Positions 6,500 through 15,166 of a stretch of 19,981 nucleotides of DNA are shown here, piece by piece. The position numbers and the translations under genes were made by a program. Every line of letters starts with the position of its first letter. The first letter of the stretch is position 1. The stretch comes from an uncultured Bacillota bacterium (GTDB lineage Bacteria > Bacillota_I > Bacilli_A > RFN20 > CAG-826): contig CAMORJ010000015.1 of the NCBI GenBank assembly GCA_946623775.1, forward strand, positions 1-19,981, given 5' to 3'. Under the pieces are notes generated by a model. The model saw nothing but the letters and a program-made list of their open reading frames with translations. It was not told where the DNA came from and did no database searches.

Positions 6500-8662
6500 A
6501 TGGAGCGAATGTCCCAAGGTAAAACCTTGAAGCCAAATTTGAAGAGCGGCAAGATGACCGTCACGCTTCTGATTCTTTTGATGCTTTCGCTGACTCTTTG
6601 CTGCTTCTTAAACGAATCCATAGCCTTCTTCAACAACCCGAACAACAAATGGATGAGCGATGTTGAGTTCTTTTTGGCGTTTGCCGCATCGTTCCTGTCA
6701 TCGCTTTTGTACATCTTGGTTTGCCATAGATATGGAAAGGCCAAGTTCAAACCGCATTATCTGATCCTTTTCTCCGCTCTATGGATTGGCAATTTTATCG
6801 GCGTGTACATGTTCCCGGACATAAAGACAGGAGTGATCAACCGATATACCGGCTATCAGCAAGGATTCGCCTATGTTATTTCGGATATGGAGCGCCTTCG
6901 CTTCGTGTTGATGTTCTTCATGTCCTGCGTCAATTTCTATTGCCTATTCGCTTTGGCCCCTCAGGTAATGCGCGGCAAGCACTCCCTTAACGTTTTATTC
7001 TCCGCCGTCGTGTTCGTCACGCTGTTCGTCATCGTTTATTCCTTTGCGACCGAATACACGGTCTATCTGAAATACTTCGACATCAAAGCGGAAGTCGGCA
7101 CGGGGGACTATGTTGCCTCTTGTTTCAATAACCGCAACACGTATGGCACCATTTTGCTGATGGGCCTATGCTGCTTAGGCTATATGCAATGCGAATCCCG
7201 GCACTGGTGGTACTACCTTCTGATGCTTTTCATTTTCTTCTGCGTCATGGTGACGCTATCGAAGACTTCCATCCTTTGCTCGGCAATCTTTTTGATCCCC
7301 TTCATGATTTACCGTTTCATTCAGACGGTGCGCTTTCACCCGATCAAGGACATCATCGCCCTTATCCTTATCTTCGGAGCGATTGGCTTCTTGATCTATG
7401 CAAGGCGCAGCGATATCGAAATACTCAAAAACAACATTTTGACCAAACTATACGACAACTTCCTCACGGCCCTTTCCCACCGCGTGGAAGGTACCTTCAT
7501 GGAAGACCGCACGGAGATTTGGTATGCGATAGGCGATCTTCTGGATACTCCGATGGCGAAGATCTTCGGCGTGGGCGACGTCAACATCTATTTCCTATTG
7601 GCTTATGCTTTTGGCAAATTCGATGGACCCGTGCCTTTATATTTCGCCCATAACGGATTCGTTCACGCATTCGGCGCAGGCGGATTCTTAAGGCTCGGCA
7701 TCTATTTCATCGTTTTGTTTTTGTTCCTCTATAAAGCCATCAAGGCCGCGCTTCGTCATTCGACTACAGCGATTGCGAGCATTCTCATTTTCTTGACGAT
7801 CTTGGTTCATGGCATGGCCGAAACGACTGGCTTCCTGATGCCGGACACCAAAGGCATGGTCCTTTTGGTTTTCGTCTATCTGCCCGTTTTGGTAGAAGGC
7901 AAGAAAGTGGTTGAGCTCGATACCGATGAGCCGTTCCGCGGCGGCATCAAGTTTAAATACACGTTATCCCCGGTTCGCAAAACCGCTCTATGGATGAGCC
8001 TCTACATCCCATTTTTGATATACGCCCTCGCTCTTTCTGAACCTTTGACAAGGGTTTTCGCCACAAAGTTCAGCTCTGAATACTGGTATTTGGTAGGCAG
8101 CGTAATCGCCTTAACCTATCCGCTTGGCATCTTCCTGTCTTACTCAACCCGCTCCAAATTCTTCGGCGGATTCATCAGGGCCGCGTTCTTCGCGCTCTTC
8201 TTTGCGTCATTCCTACTTTTGTATTTCATCGATAGCCCCGGATTGATGCTTCTTCCCATCATCTTGATCCCGTTATTCCTGGCGTTCTTAGCGGGATTCC
8301 ATGCGCCTCATCTTTCCCGCGGCCTATGGGGAAAACTATGGCTATTGTACCTGGTCTCCGTCTCCGTTTTGGTGGCCTTCGTCGGATTCAATCATTGGAC
8401 CACTTTCCAAGCCAATTGGTTCCGCACCTCGACTCCCACCGGAACGGCGTTATACATCGTTTCCAATGCGCTGCTGTATTTGGTATTGCTAGGAGGAACG
8501 CCGCTTTCAAAGGTTTTGATATATCCGATCGATCAGCTTGTTTTGCATATCGACGAGAAGATTTCCTTCTTCTCTCGCAGGTATGAAGTGAAGGTCGCGA
8601 AAAAGAACCGCGAGTATTTGACCAAGCGAAAGAGAAGGAGGGGGTCTCGCTACTTCGCATAA
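6500..8662 (+). CDS. O-antigen ligase / polysaccharide polymerase-like membrane protein
   Basis: About 720 residues and, by eye, 18 hydrophobic segments. The first two thirds (about 1-460) resemble the Wzy_C/O-antigen ligase superfamily: a NRNTYGTILLMGL segment, SKTS after a membrane helix, and an extracytoplasmic loop leading to HNGFVHAFGAGGFLRLG, the region carrying the catalytic His in this superfamily. Such proteins join or transfer lipid-linked glycans at the outer face of the membrane. The last third adds about six more membrane segments, for which I recognise no family, and a basic cytoplasmic end (KRKRRRG). The start is taken as the ATG at 6500 because the promoter's -10 ends at 6492; 6494 and 6509 are the alternatives. 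In Gram-positive bacteria the role could be a capsule, teichuronic or other cell-wall glycan. Confidence 0.72.
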   Translation: MERMSQGKTLKPNLKSGKMTVTLLILLMLSLTLCCFLNESIAFFNNPNNKWMSDVEFFLAFAASFLSSLLYILVCHRYGKAKFKPHYLILFSALWIGNFIGVYMFPDIKTGVINRYTGYQQGFAYVISDMERLRFVLMFFMSCVNFYCLFALAPQVMRGKHSLNVLFSAVVFVTLFVIVYSFATEYTVYLKYFDIKAEVGTGDYVASCFNNRNTYGTILLMGLCCLGYMQCESRHWWYYLLMLFIFFCVMVTLSKTSILCSAIFLIPFMIYRFIQTVRFHPIKDIIALILIFGAIGFLIYARRSDIEILKNNILTKLYDNFLTALSHRVEGTFMEDRTEIWYAIGDLLDTPMAKIFGVGDVNIYFLLAYAFGKFDGPVPLYFAHNGFVHAFGAGGFLRLGIYFIVLFLFLYKAIKAALRHSTTAIASILIFLTILVHGMAETTGFLMPDTKGMVLLVFVYLPVLVEGKKVVELDTDEPFRGGIKFKYTLSPVRKTALWMSLYIPFLIYALALSEPLTRVFATKFSSEYWYLVGSVIALTYPLGIFLSYSTRSKFFGGFIRAAFFALFFASFLLLYFIDSPGLMLLPIILIPLFLAFLAGFHAPHLSRGLWGKLWLLYLVSVSVLVAFVGFNHWTTFQANWFRTSTPTGTALYIVSNALLYLVLLGGTPLSKVLIYPIDQLVLHIDEKISFFSRRYEVKVAKKNREYLTKRKRRRGSRYFA

Positions 8663-8681
8663 AGGGTTATCCCTTTATTTT
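8661..8681 (+). terminator. Weak terminator-like hairpin after the ligase-like gene
   Basis: AAAGGG, TTAT loop, CCCTTT, then ATTTT. The 6-base stem overlaps the stop codon. It may attenuate read-through into the following operon but is too weak to be called a strong terminator. Confidence 0.3.
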
Positions 8682-8696
8682 CCCTAGGCGATTCCT

Positions 8697-8702
8697 TAGA
8701 AT
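8697..8702 (+). promoter_or_regulatory. Candidate -10 for the cls-gal operon
   Basis: TAGAAT, one mismatch from consensus, ends 10 bases before the ATG at 8713. A transcript from here would have a leader of only about 3 bases. The -35 region (TTTATT at 17-base spacing) is poor, so read-through from the gene upstream is an alternative. Confidence 0.35.
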
Positions 8703-8712
8703 TAATGCGATT

Positions 8713-9372
8713 ATGAAAAGCCAAGACGCCATCTTCTATGCAGTGTTAATCCGCTCAAAGGATCGTTTTTTGATTTGCCGCGTCCTCAATGGCGACCGCG
8801 GTGTCCCTGGCAATTACCATTTCCCTGGCGGCAGCGCGAAAAGCGAAAGAGGGCTATTCTCGCAGGCCAAGGCAACCATCAAAGCCAAGTACGGCGCCGA
8901 TATCGTTCCCTTTGCCAAACTAAGCGCTTCCTCGTTCTTATTGGGGGATGGAACGCTTCAGACAATCGTTCCGATTTTCGCAAAAGAAGTGACCCCTTTG
9001 CGGTTTTCGCCCGATTTGGTGTCCGCTCGCTTTGCTGAAATCCATGAAATCGATTCGCTTCCATTCGATTACGGAGACCGCTTTTTGTTCCGCAAGGGCG
9101 AGGCCTATTATGACGTTCTGACCAAGGGCACCAGAAAGACCCCTCTTTCCGTCGCCGATGCCCAGAAAGTGCTCTCGATGGAAGAGAGCATCCGCTATTT
9201 CGGCAAGCGCATACCGAAAGAAAGGGTGACGGAATTCCGTCTTTGCACAGTCGCCGATGTCCCTTATTCCAAAGTCTTGGAATGCTATTTGATGATGCTT
9301 GAGGAATGCAAACTGGATTACAACGAATACCTAAGCTTCGTCCGCGCCAAAAGAGCCTCTTATGCCGAGTGA
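8713..9372 (+). CDS. NUDIX-like protein lacking catalytic residues
   Basis: A 219-residue soluble protein. Residues 5-65 resemble the start of a NUDIX fold: a beta strand (AIFYAVLIRSKDRFLICRVL), then GVPGNYHFPGG (compare GxWxxPGGxxE), then G-x5-E at G39-E45. The expected REUxEE helix is instead around residues 52-61 (AKATIKAKYG) and lacks the metal-binding glutamates, so hydrolase activity is unlikely. The C-terminal half (about 110-219) is not recognised. No Shine-Dalgarno site precedes the ATG. Its stop overlaps the start of the cardiolipin synthase gene by 11 bases, implying coupled translation and possibly a regulatory or partner role. The NUDIX assignment is an inference from motif spacing; it could be an unrelated fold. 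Confidence 0.5.
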   Translation: MKSQDAIFYAVLIRSKDRFLICRVLNGDRGVPGNYHFPGGSAKSERGLFSQAKATIKAKYGADIVPFAKLSASSFLLGDGTLQTIVPIFAKEVTPLRFSPDLVSARFAEIHEIDSLPFDYGDRFLFRKGEAYYDVLTKGTRKTPLSVADAQKVLSMEESIRYFGKRIPKERVTEFRLCTVADVPYSKVLECYLMMLEECKLDYNEYLSFVRAKRASYAE

Positions 9373-10951
9373 GAAGAAAAAGAAAAAACCGCATAAGCTG
9401 AGACTTATGCTACCGAAGCTGACCATCTTCTTCTTGATCCTGCTTCAATTTCTTTTCTTCTTGGCATTGTTTATCTCAATCGCCGTATCTTCCGCCTCCA
9501 TCAATTTGTCTTACGTCTTCATCCTTGTGGTGTTCCTGCTCGACGTCGCCTGCATTTTCTATATCTTCGTCAGCGATTCCGTGTCGCCGTTTAAACTTAC
9601 CTGGATTCTTTTGGTCGTCGCTTTGCCTATCGCGGGTTTGGTCATGTATTTGGCGTTTGCCAATAAGCAAACCAAGGCCATGGCGAAGAAGACGAAGAAA
9701 AAGTGGGGCGATGTCATCGAGAAGGTATATACCTCCGGCGATGTGGTGTCCGCATTGGAGGATTCCTGCCCGGAAGCGGTAGGCATTTCCAAACTCATCG
9801 AAACGCCATATGGCGAACCCATGCATCGGTTTTCGGATGCGAAATACTTTGCGAAAGTCGAAGATGCGTGGCCTGTGATTCTCGAAGAGATCAAAAAAGC
9901 GAAGCATTACATTTTCGTTGAATTTTTCATCATCCATCCGGGCGGAGAGTTCTACGATTCCGTTCTGGAGGCTTTGGAGCAAAAAGTCGCGGAGGGCGTC
10001 GAGGTCCGATTCATCTATGATGATTTCGGTGCGTTGCGCCATGCCCCGTTCCTTTATTGGAGGGAATTGAAAGCCCGCGGCATCAAGGGCGAATGTTTCT
10101 ACCCGCTTCGCCCGATCATCGATATCCGCATGAACAACCGTGACCACAGGAAGATTTTGGATATCGACGGCCATACCTGCTTTACCGGCGGCTTCAATTT
10201 GTCTGACGAATACGTGAATATCGATAAGCCCTTCGGCCAATGGAAGGATAACGTCATCATGATCCGCGGAAAGGCGGTTGAGAATTTCACCAGGATGTTC
10301 TTGGTCAACTGGGTCTCCTCTTTCCACCCGGACGAAACCGCTTATGACGATTCCTTCTCCTCGGCGGCCCATATCGATGAGATAGGCGGGTATCCGCTTG
10401 ACGGCGGCTTCATCCAGCCCTATGGAGATCTTCCCTTCGATAAAGAATCCACCGGCGAAAAGCTTTATGTCGCTTTAGCCAACGCCGCGAAAAAGAGCTT
10501 AGACATCGTTACCCCGTATTTGATTTTGGATGAGGTCATGGAGAACGCTCTCATCGATTGCGCTGAACGCGGGGTCAAACTGCGTATCCTCACACCGAAG
10601 ATTCCCGATAAGAAAGCCGTGTTCAATGTCACGAGATCCTATTACGGGAAATTGTTGGAGCATGGCGTTGAAATCTACGAATTCACGCCTGGCTTCGTTC
10701 ATGAAAAGATGGCGATCTGCGATGGTAGAATGGCTTCAGTCGGATCTATCAACCTTGACTACCGCGCGCTTTATCTCGATTTGCAAAACGGCGTGTTCTT
10801 GGTCAATGACCCATCCATCGCGGACATGATGAAGGATTTCGAGCAAAGCGTCTCTGTCTCGGACCGCATCAGTCTTGCCACCTTCCAGCGCTGGAAGAGA
10901 CGCAATCGTTTTTATTGGGGGATGCTGCGAATTATCGCGCCGATGTTATGA
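9362..10951 (+). CDS. cls: Cardiolipin synthase (phospholipase D family)
   Basis: A 529-residue membrane-bound enzyme that condenses two phosphatidylglycerol molecules into cardiolipin and glycerol. It has two or three N-terminal membrane segments (about 18-100) after a Lys-rich start, followed by two PLD domains with complete HKD motifs: H262-R-K264...D269 (HRKILDID) and H447-E-K449...D454 (HEKMAICD), each followed by a Gly/Ser-Asn segment (GGFNLSDEY and GSINLDYRA). The length is slightly above the usual 480-510. The start overlaps the preceding gene by 11 bases and its stop overlaps the next ATG (ATGA). Position in a sugar-metabolism operon is not typical for cls. Confidence 0.95.
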   Translation: MPSEKKKKKPHKLRLMLPKLTIFFLILLQFLFFLALFISIAVSSASINLSYVFILVVFLLDVACIFYIFVSDSVSPFKLTWILLVVALPIAGLVMYLAFANKQTKAMAKKTKKKWGDVIEKVYTSGDVVSALEDSCPEAVGISKLIETPYGEPMHRFSDAKYFAKVEDAWPVILEEIKKAKHYIFVEFFIIHPGGEFYDSVLEALEQKVAEGVEVRFIYDDFGALRHAPFLYWRELKARGIKGECFYPLRPIIDIRMNNRDHRKILDIDGHTCFTGGFNLSDEYVNIDKPFGQWKDNVIMIRGKAVENFTRMFLVNWVSSFHPDETAYDDSFSSAAHIDEIGGYPLDGGFIQPYGDLPFDKESTGEKLYVALANAAKKSLDIVTPYLILDEVMENALIDCAERGVKLRILTPKIPDKKAVFNVTRSYYGKLLEHGVEIYEFTPGFVHEKMAICDGRMASVGSINLDYRALYLDLQNGVFLVNDPSIADMMKDFEQSVSVSDRISLATFQRWKRRNRFYWGMLRIIAPML

Positions 10952-12150
10952 ATCCATTCACTGTTTTTGCTTACCGTTTTATCCAAAAGAGCTTACACGT
11001 GGCATTGTTTTTCATCAAAATGCCTGAACCAAAACGCTACTCATTGTTGCTTGACTTGCCCAAGTGTCTAGAGGAGGCGAAAGTCCATAAGCCGCTTATC
11101 GTCTGCGATTCGACGATGGCAAAGCTCCCTTCCATGGCTAAGCTCATCGGCGGCTTGGAAGAAGCCAATGTCCCGTATGCCGTTTATAGCGGCGTCGTCC
11201 CGAATCCGACATTCGGATGCATTAAAGAAGGGCTAAACGCTTTCAAAGAGAATGGATGCGACTGCATCGTTTCTTTGGGTGGGGGCTCGAGCATCGACTG
11301 CGCGAAATCCATCGCGACTCTTGTCGCTGGCAAAAGCGATGATTTGGCAAGGTTCCGCGGCCTTTTGAAGGTCAAAGGAAAACTTTGCCCGCATGTGGCG
11401 ATTCCGACAACCGCAGGAAGCGGCTCCGAAGCGACTCCAGCTTGCGTCGTTACCGATGAAGAGCATTCGGACAAATTCGCAATCGAATCCCCAAAACTGA
11501 TACCTGGGTACGCTATTTTGGATGATTCAGTGTTGGAAGGCTGCCCGAAAAAGCTTATCGCTGCCACCGGAATGGATGCATATACCCATGCTCTTGAGAG
11601 TTACCTAAACTGCTCAAGGACAGGCAAAACGAAAGCCTATGGCATAAAGGCGATGCAACTATTGGAAAAGAGCCTCAAAGACTTCTATGACGATCCTACC
11701 GTTCAGCAAAGCAGAGCGGACGTTCAGCTTGCCTCGTATCTGGCTGGCGTTGCCTTCTCAAGGGCATTCGTGGGGTACGCGCATGCGTTATCGCATTCTT
11801 TAGGCGGCACTTTCCATATTGCGCATGGCTTGGCCAATGCCGTCCTCCTGCCTTATGTTGTCGCCGCTTTCGGGAAGAAAGCATACAAAAAGCTCGCCCG
11901 TGTGTCCGACGCTATTAAGCTTTGCGATGCAAATCTGCCTAATGAAGCTAAGGCAAAAGCCTTTATCGCGCACCTTATCAAACTGAATGAAGCACTTGGA
12001 ATACCGAAGACATTCGAGGGCGCTTATAAAAAAGAAGACATTCCTGCATTGGTGGAACACGCTTATGCCGAAGCCAATCCAGGCTATCCTGTGCCTAGGA
12101 TCCTGAGCCGGGAAGAGCTATCTCGCATTTTAGATGAGGCAATGGGATGA
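10948..12150 (+). CDS. Iron-containing (group III) alcohol dehydrogenase
   Basis: A 400-residue NAD(P)-dependent enzyme that interconverts alcohols and aldehydes or ketones. The nucleotide-binding part shows GGGSSIDCAK (G111-K120) and PTTAGSGSE (P153-E161). The metal ligands expected from FucO-type enzymes are all present: D210, H214 (DAYTH), H279 and H293 in the segment GYAHALSHSLGG...HIAHG. The ATG at 10948 is chosen because it overlaps the cls TGA as ATGA; the frame extends 11 codons upstream without support. The N-terminus (about 1-30) has the hydrophobic stretch often seen in Firmicutes members. It overlaps galM by ATGA. The substrate is unknown; with galM and galK it may act on a sugar-derived aldehyde or polyol, but a general fermentative role is equally possible. 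Confidence 0.92.
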   Translation: MNPFTVFAYRFIQKSLHVALFFIKMPEPKRYSLLLDLPKCLEEAKVHKPLIVCDSTMAKLPSMAKLIGGLEEANVPYAVYSGVVPNPTFGCIKEGLNAFKENGCDCIVSLGGGSSIDCAKSIATLVAGKSDDLARFRGLLKVKGKLCPHVAIPTTAGSGSEATPACVVTDEEHSDKFAIESPKLIPGYAILDDSVLEGCPKKLIAATGMDAYTHALESYLNCSRTGKTKAYGIKAMQLLEKSLKDFYDDPTVQQSRADVQLASYLAGVAFSRAFVGYAHALSHSLGGTFHIAHGLANAVLLPYVVAAFGKKAYKKLARVSDAIKLCDANLPNEAKAKAFIAHLIKLNEALGIPKTFEGAYKKEDIPALVEHAYAEANPGYPVPRILSREELSRILDEAMG

Positions 12151-13088
12151 TAATCTCCGTTTTGCCTGCGCCTAGAGGCGTATTCGTCGTAATGAAATCG
12201 CCCTTGGGGGATGAATTGATTCTATCTTCTGTCGGCGCTGGCATCCGGGATTACAGAATCAACGGGGAATCTTTGCTTTTGACGATGGCCGATGATGAGG
12301 CCTATTTATCCACTTGCACGCTTAATGGCAAGTTCGTTGGCCCGTTCCTTGGCAGAATCGATAAAGGCATCCCGAAAGCCGGGTATCAACTCCCGATATC
12401 GGAAAACGGGCTTTGCCTTCACAGCGATCGATTGAACACCGCGTTCGCAGAATTCGATTTTCAAGTCGATGGCGATGAGGTGAGTTTCCATTATGACCTA
12501 CCCGAAGAGGCAGGCGTTTGCCCAGCGATTTCATTCAGCGTCAAATACCGTTTGCTCAATGATAGACATGGATATTGCCTAAGTGCGATCGTGACTCCGA
12601 AACGGCCCTTCCCGCTGAATGTCGCAAGCCATGTCTATTGGGCGATCGCACCCAGGGCAGAAGACCATAAAGTGACAATTCCATCAAAAAACATTTCTCA
12701 ATATGATAAACGCATGGTTGAGATTGGCATAGCCAAGTGCCCAAAAGAGCTTGATTTCTCTTCCGGCAAATTGATCGGAGAGGATATTGCCGCTTTCGAT
12801 AAACCTCCCTTTTTTGGGTTTGACCATAGTTTCTATGACTTATCGGGCCCTGTTAGGGTAGAATATGGGGGAAAAAGGATTGAAATCCTTTCCTCGGCAA
12901 GGGGCATTCACCTTTACACCCAGAATTTCTCGGACCCATCCCTTGTCACCAATCGCGGGCCCTTAGCCCGGCATAGCGCCGTGGCGATTGAGCCAAGCGA
13001 TGGGTTTTCCCCTCTCATCGAATATGATGAGCAGCGCCCTTGCCTATATGAAGTAAACGTCACCGTGACGGAAGGAGTTAACCAATGA
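12147..13088 (+). CDS. galM: Aldose 1-epimerase (galactose mutarotase)
   Basis: A 313-residue cytoplasmic enzyme that interconverts alpha and beta anomers of galactose or glucose, supplying alpha-galactose to galactokinase. The fold is recognised from the early GAGIRDYRINGESLLL segment, GPFLGRIDKG...LPISENGLCLHSD with H92, NVASHVYWAI with H162 and VAIEPSDG with E282, which correspond to the two catalytic His and the catalytic Glu of GalM. The usual LHGG is LHSD here, so this is a divergent family member. The start ATG at 12147 overlaps the dehydrogenase stop (ATGA) and its own stop overlaps galK. An internal ATG at 12192 is possible but would remove the first strand. Confidence 0.85.
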   Translation: MIISVLPAPRGVFVVMKSPLGDELILSSVGAGIRDYRINGESLLLTMADDEAYLSTCTLNGKFVGPFLGRIDKGIPKAGYQLPISENGLCLHSDRLNTAFAEFDFQVDGDEVSFHYDLPEEAGVCPAISFSVKYRLLNDRHGYCLSAIVTPKRPFPLNVASHVYWAIAPRAEDHKVTIPSKNISQYDKRMVEIGIAKCPKELDFSSGKLIGEDIAAFDKPPFFGFDHSFYDLSGPVRVEYGGKRIEILSSARGIHLYTQNFSDPSLVTNRGPLARHSAVAIEPSDGFSPLIEYDEQRPCLYEVNVTVTEGVNQ

Positions 13089-14257
13089 GACCCGAAATCG
13101 ATGCGAAAAACCTATTCTTTGATTCTTTTGGGGGCGAACATCCCCATATCGTGATTTCCCATGGAAGGCTTGAGCTCCTTGGCAACCATACCGACCATAA
13201 CCACGGCCTTTGCCTAGTCGCCAGCGCATCCATCGGCATCACCGGCGCTTTCGAGGAAAGGCAAGACGGCTATGTGAAAGTCAAATCCGAAGGCTATCCG
13301 TCCATCGAATTCCCGATTTCCGACCTGAGCCTGCACCCCGAGGAAAAAGGAACCACCAAGGCTTTGATCCGCGGCGTGCTTTACGCCCTTCAGCAGGCTG
13401 GATGCAAAATCGGCTCAGGCGGCTTCTCGGCCGCGCTGGTCAATGATATCGCCGCAGGGTCGGGCGTTTCTTCCTCCGCCTGCTTCGAATCATTGATCGG
13501 AGGAATTGCCTCATTCCTTTGGAACGACAATAAGATAGATTCCTTGGTTTTGGCCAAGGCCGGGCAATTCTCCGAAAACGTTTATTTCGGCAAGCCGTGC
13601 GGGTTATTGGACCAAATCGGCACATCGTTCGGCGGCATCAATTACCTCGACTTCAAATCGCCGGAGAATCCCGCGATCGAGCCTTTGGAGTGGAAGCTTC
13701 CGCTTGATATCGTCCTTGTCAATCCCGGCTCGAGCCACGCGAAGCTGACTGGGCTTTACGCGGGCATCCCTTCCGACATGAAGGAGGTGGCCAAGACGCT
13801 GTTTGGCAAAGAATTCCTTCGCGACGTCGATCCGAAGCAATTCTTCCAAATCGTCTCCAAGCCCACTCCGGGCATCGACGAGAGGAAGAAATTCCGCGCC
13901 CAGCATTTCTTCGATGAGAACGTCCGCGTCCTGCAGGCGAGGAAAGCCATTTTGGAGAACGATCCCGGATTATTCCTCGACGCCGTCGTGAAATCGCAGA
14001 TCTCCTCGGCGATGTTCTTGCAGAACACGATGGTGCCCGGAGCCTATGAAGGCTCGATGCAGCAATGCGTCGATCAGGCATCGCATTATCTTGAAGGCGG
14101 AGCGATCCGCATCATGGGCGGGGGCTTCGGCGGAAGCTGCATCGCCTTCATCCCCAAGAACGCATCCGATCGCTTCATCGCCGCGATGAAGCAGAAATAC
14201 GGCGCGAAAGCCGTAAGCAAGATGGCCATCCTCCCCGATGGCCCGAAGGCGTATTGA
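13085..14257 (+). CDS. galK: Galactokinase (GNHTDH subfamily)
   Basis: A 390-residue GHMP kinase that phosphorylates alpha-galactose at C1 with ATP, the first Leloir step. Motif 1 is GRLELLGNHTDHNHG (R28 to G41), motif 2 AAGSGVSSSACFE binds ATP phosphates, the catalytic base is D176 in CGLLDQIGTSFGG, and motif 3 is IMGGGFGGSCIAF near residue 345. The classic GEHTDY is GNHTDH here: the Glu that contacts the sugar in characterised galactokinases is N34. This variant occurs in a Firmicutes subfamily usually annotated as galactokinase, so the substrate is probable, not certain. The ATG overlaps the galM stop; a 12-base gap separates it from the next gene. G/C content at third positions rises visibly from galM to galK. 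Confidence 0.9.
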   Translation: MRPEIDAKNLFFDSFGGEHPHIVISHGRLELLGNHTDHNHGLCLVASASIGITGAFEERQDGYVKVKSEGYPSIEFPISDLSLHPEEKGTTKALIRGVLYALQQAGCKIGSGGFSAALVNDIAAGSGVSSSACFESLIGGIASFLWNDNKIDSLVLAKAGQFSENVYFGKPCGLLDQIGTSFGGINYLDFKSPENPAIEPLEWKLPLDIVLVNPGSSHAKLTGLYAGIPSDMKEVAKTLFGKEFLRDVDPKQFFQIVSKPTPGIDERKKFRAQHFFDENVRVLQARKAILENDPGLFLDAVVKSQISSAMFLQNTMVPGAYEGSMQQCVDQASHYLEGGAIRIMGGGFGGSCIAFIPKNASDRFIAAMKQKYGAKAVSKMAILPDGPKAY

Positions 14258-14269
14258 CGAAAGGGTTGC

Positions 14270-15166
14270 ATGGTATCCGTAGAATACGGAAACATCTTAT
14301 ATTTCATACCGATCGCCGCGTTGGCCGCGACGGCGGTTTCGCTGTGCTTGCTCTGCGGGAAGATGGGGCAGAAGTGGACCCTCCGCTTCGTTCTCATCAT
14401 GGCGTGGGCCAATTTCGCTTTGCATTTCCTGAAGCAATTCGCCCCTAGCTACATCGAGGCCTGGCCCACTGGGTTAGCGCGTTCCACCATGGAGAACCTA
14501 TGCGCCGTGATGGTGGTTCTGACCCCTTTCGCGCTGCTTAGCAAAAAGAAGGTCCTCCTGGACTACCTCTATTACATGGGCATCGTCTCGGCGTCCTTGG
14601 CCTTCCTCGCCCCCACGGGAGCGGTGGGGCTCAATCTGGGGGATCCGGGCGATTTGTTCGAGGTGACGCGGTATTATCTATGCCACGCGCCGATATTCCT
14701 GACCGGATTGCTGCTTGTGTCTTCCGGCGCCCATCGCCTCGATTACCATCGCCTGATTCATGTCCCTTTTTTGATTATCGCCGCCCTCATCATCATCGCA
14801 TTGGACGATGTTGCTTTGAACGCGGTCCTCTACCGCCGGGATTGGATGGCCTTATTGGACCGCGACCAGCCGATTTTCAACTCATCGTTCCTGTTCGGGC
14901 CGTCCAGCGAAGTGGACGAATCCTTTGGATGGGCGTATAACTATCTTATTCCGGGACTGCAGACTTATCGGGTGGATGGAGTACTCCATTTCACCCCGAT
15001 CCTATGGGTCGTCCCATATCTGTTTATAGCGACTCTCCTTTTGGGCCCGCTTCTGGCTTTGCCCAGCGAGCTCCGCCATATGAAGATGGACTGGGCGGTT
15101 TTTGCCCAGAAAAGGAGGATGGCTCGCATGAAAAAAGAAATCCAACGCATGGAGGAACAGCAATGA
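14270..15166 (+). CDS. YwaF-like integral membrane protein
   Basis: A 298-residue polytopic protein with about seven membrane segments. The pattern (a loop before TM3 with TMENLCAVMVVL, then YLYYMGIVSASLAFLAPTG, a later FEVTRYYLCHAPIF segment with a His, and a last helix before a basic tail) resembles the YwaF/TP0381 family (TIGR02206), whose function is not known to me. A 30-residue loop with Trp and Phe residues between TM5 and TM6 is larger than in short members. The ATG is preceded by AAAGGG 6 bases upstream. The basic C-terminus (KKEIQRMEEQQ) is cytoplasmic. The stop overlaps the malQ start (ATGA), so it is translated with the sugar genes. The family call rests on memory of the motif order. 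Confidence 0.55.
   Translation: MVSVEYGNILYFIPIAALAATAVSLCLLCGKMGQKWTLRFVLIMAWANFALHFLKQFAPSYIEAWPTGLARSTMENLCAVMVVLTPFALLSKKKVLLDYLYYMGIVSASLAFLAPTGAVGLNLGDPGDLFEVTRYYLCHAPIFLTGLLLVSSGAHRLDYHRLIHVPFLIIAALIIIALDDVALNAVLYRRDWMALLDRDQPIFNSSFLFGPSSEVDESFGWAYNYLIPGLQTYRVDGVLHFTPILWVVPYLFIATLLLGPLLALPSELRHMKMDWAVFAQKRRMARMKKEIQRMEEQQ

Noticed and set aside
9476..10372. Long minus-strand open frame opposite cls
   Set aside because: Composition-driven shadow of cls in a G/C-rich gene; no Shine-Dalgarno site or recognisable domain.
15004..15162. Longer malQ start at 15004
   Set aside because: It overlaps the 3' end of the YwaF-like gene in another frame; MalQ homology and GGAGG support 15163.
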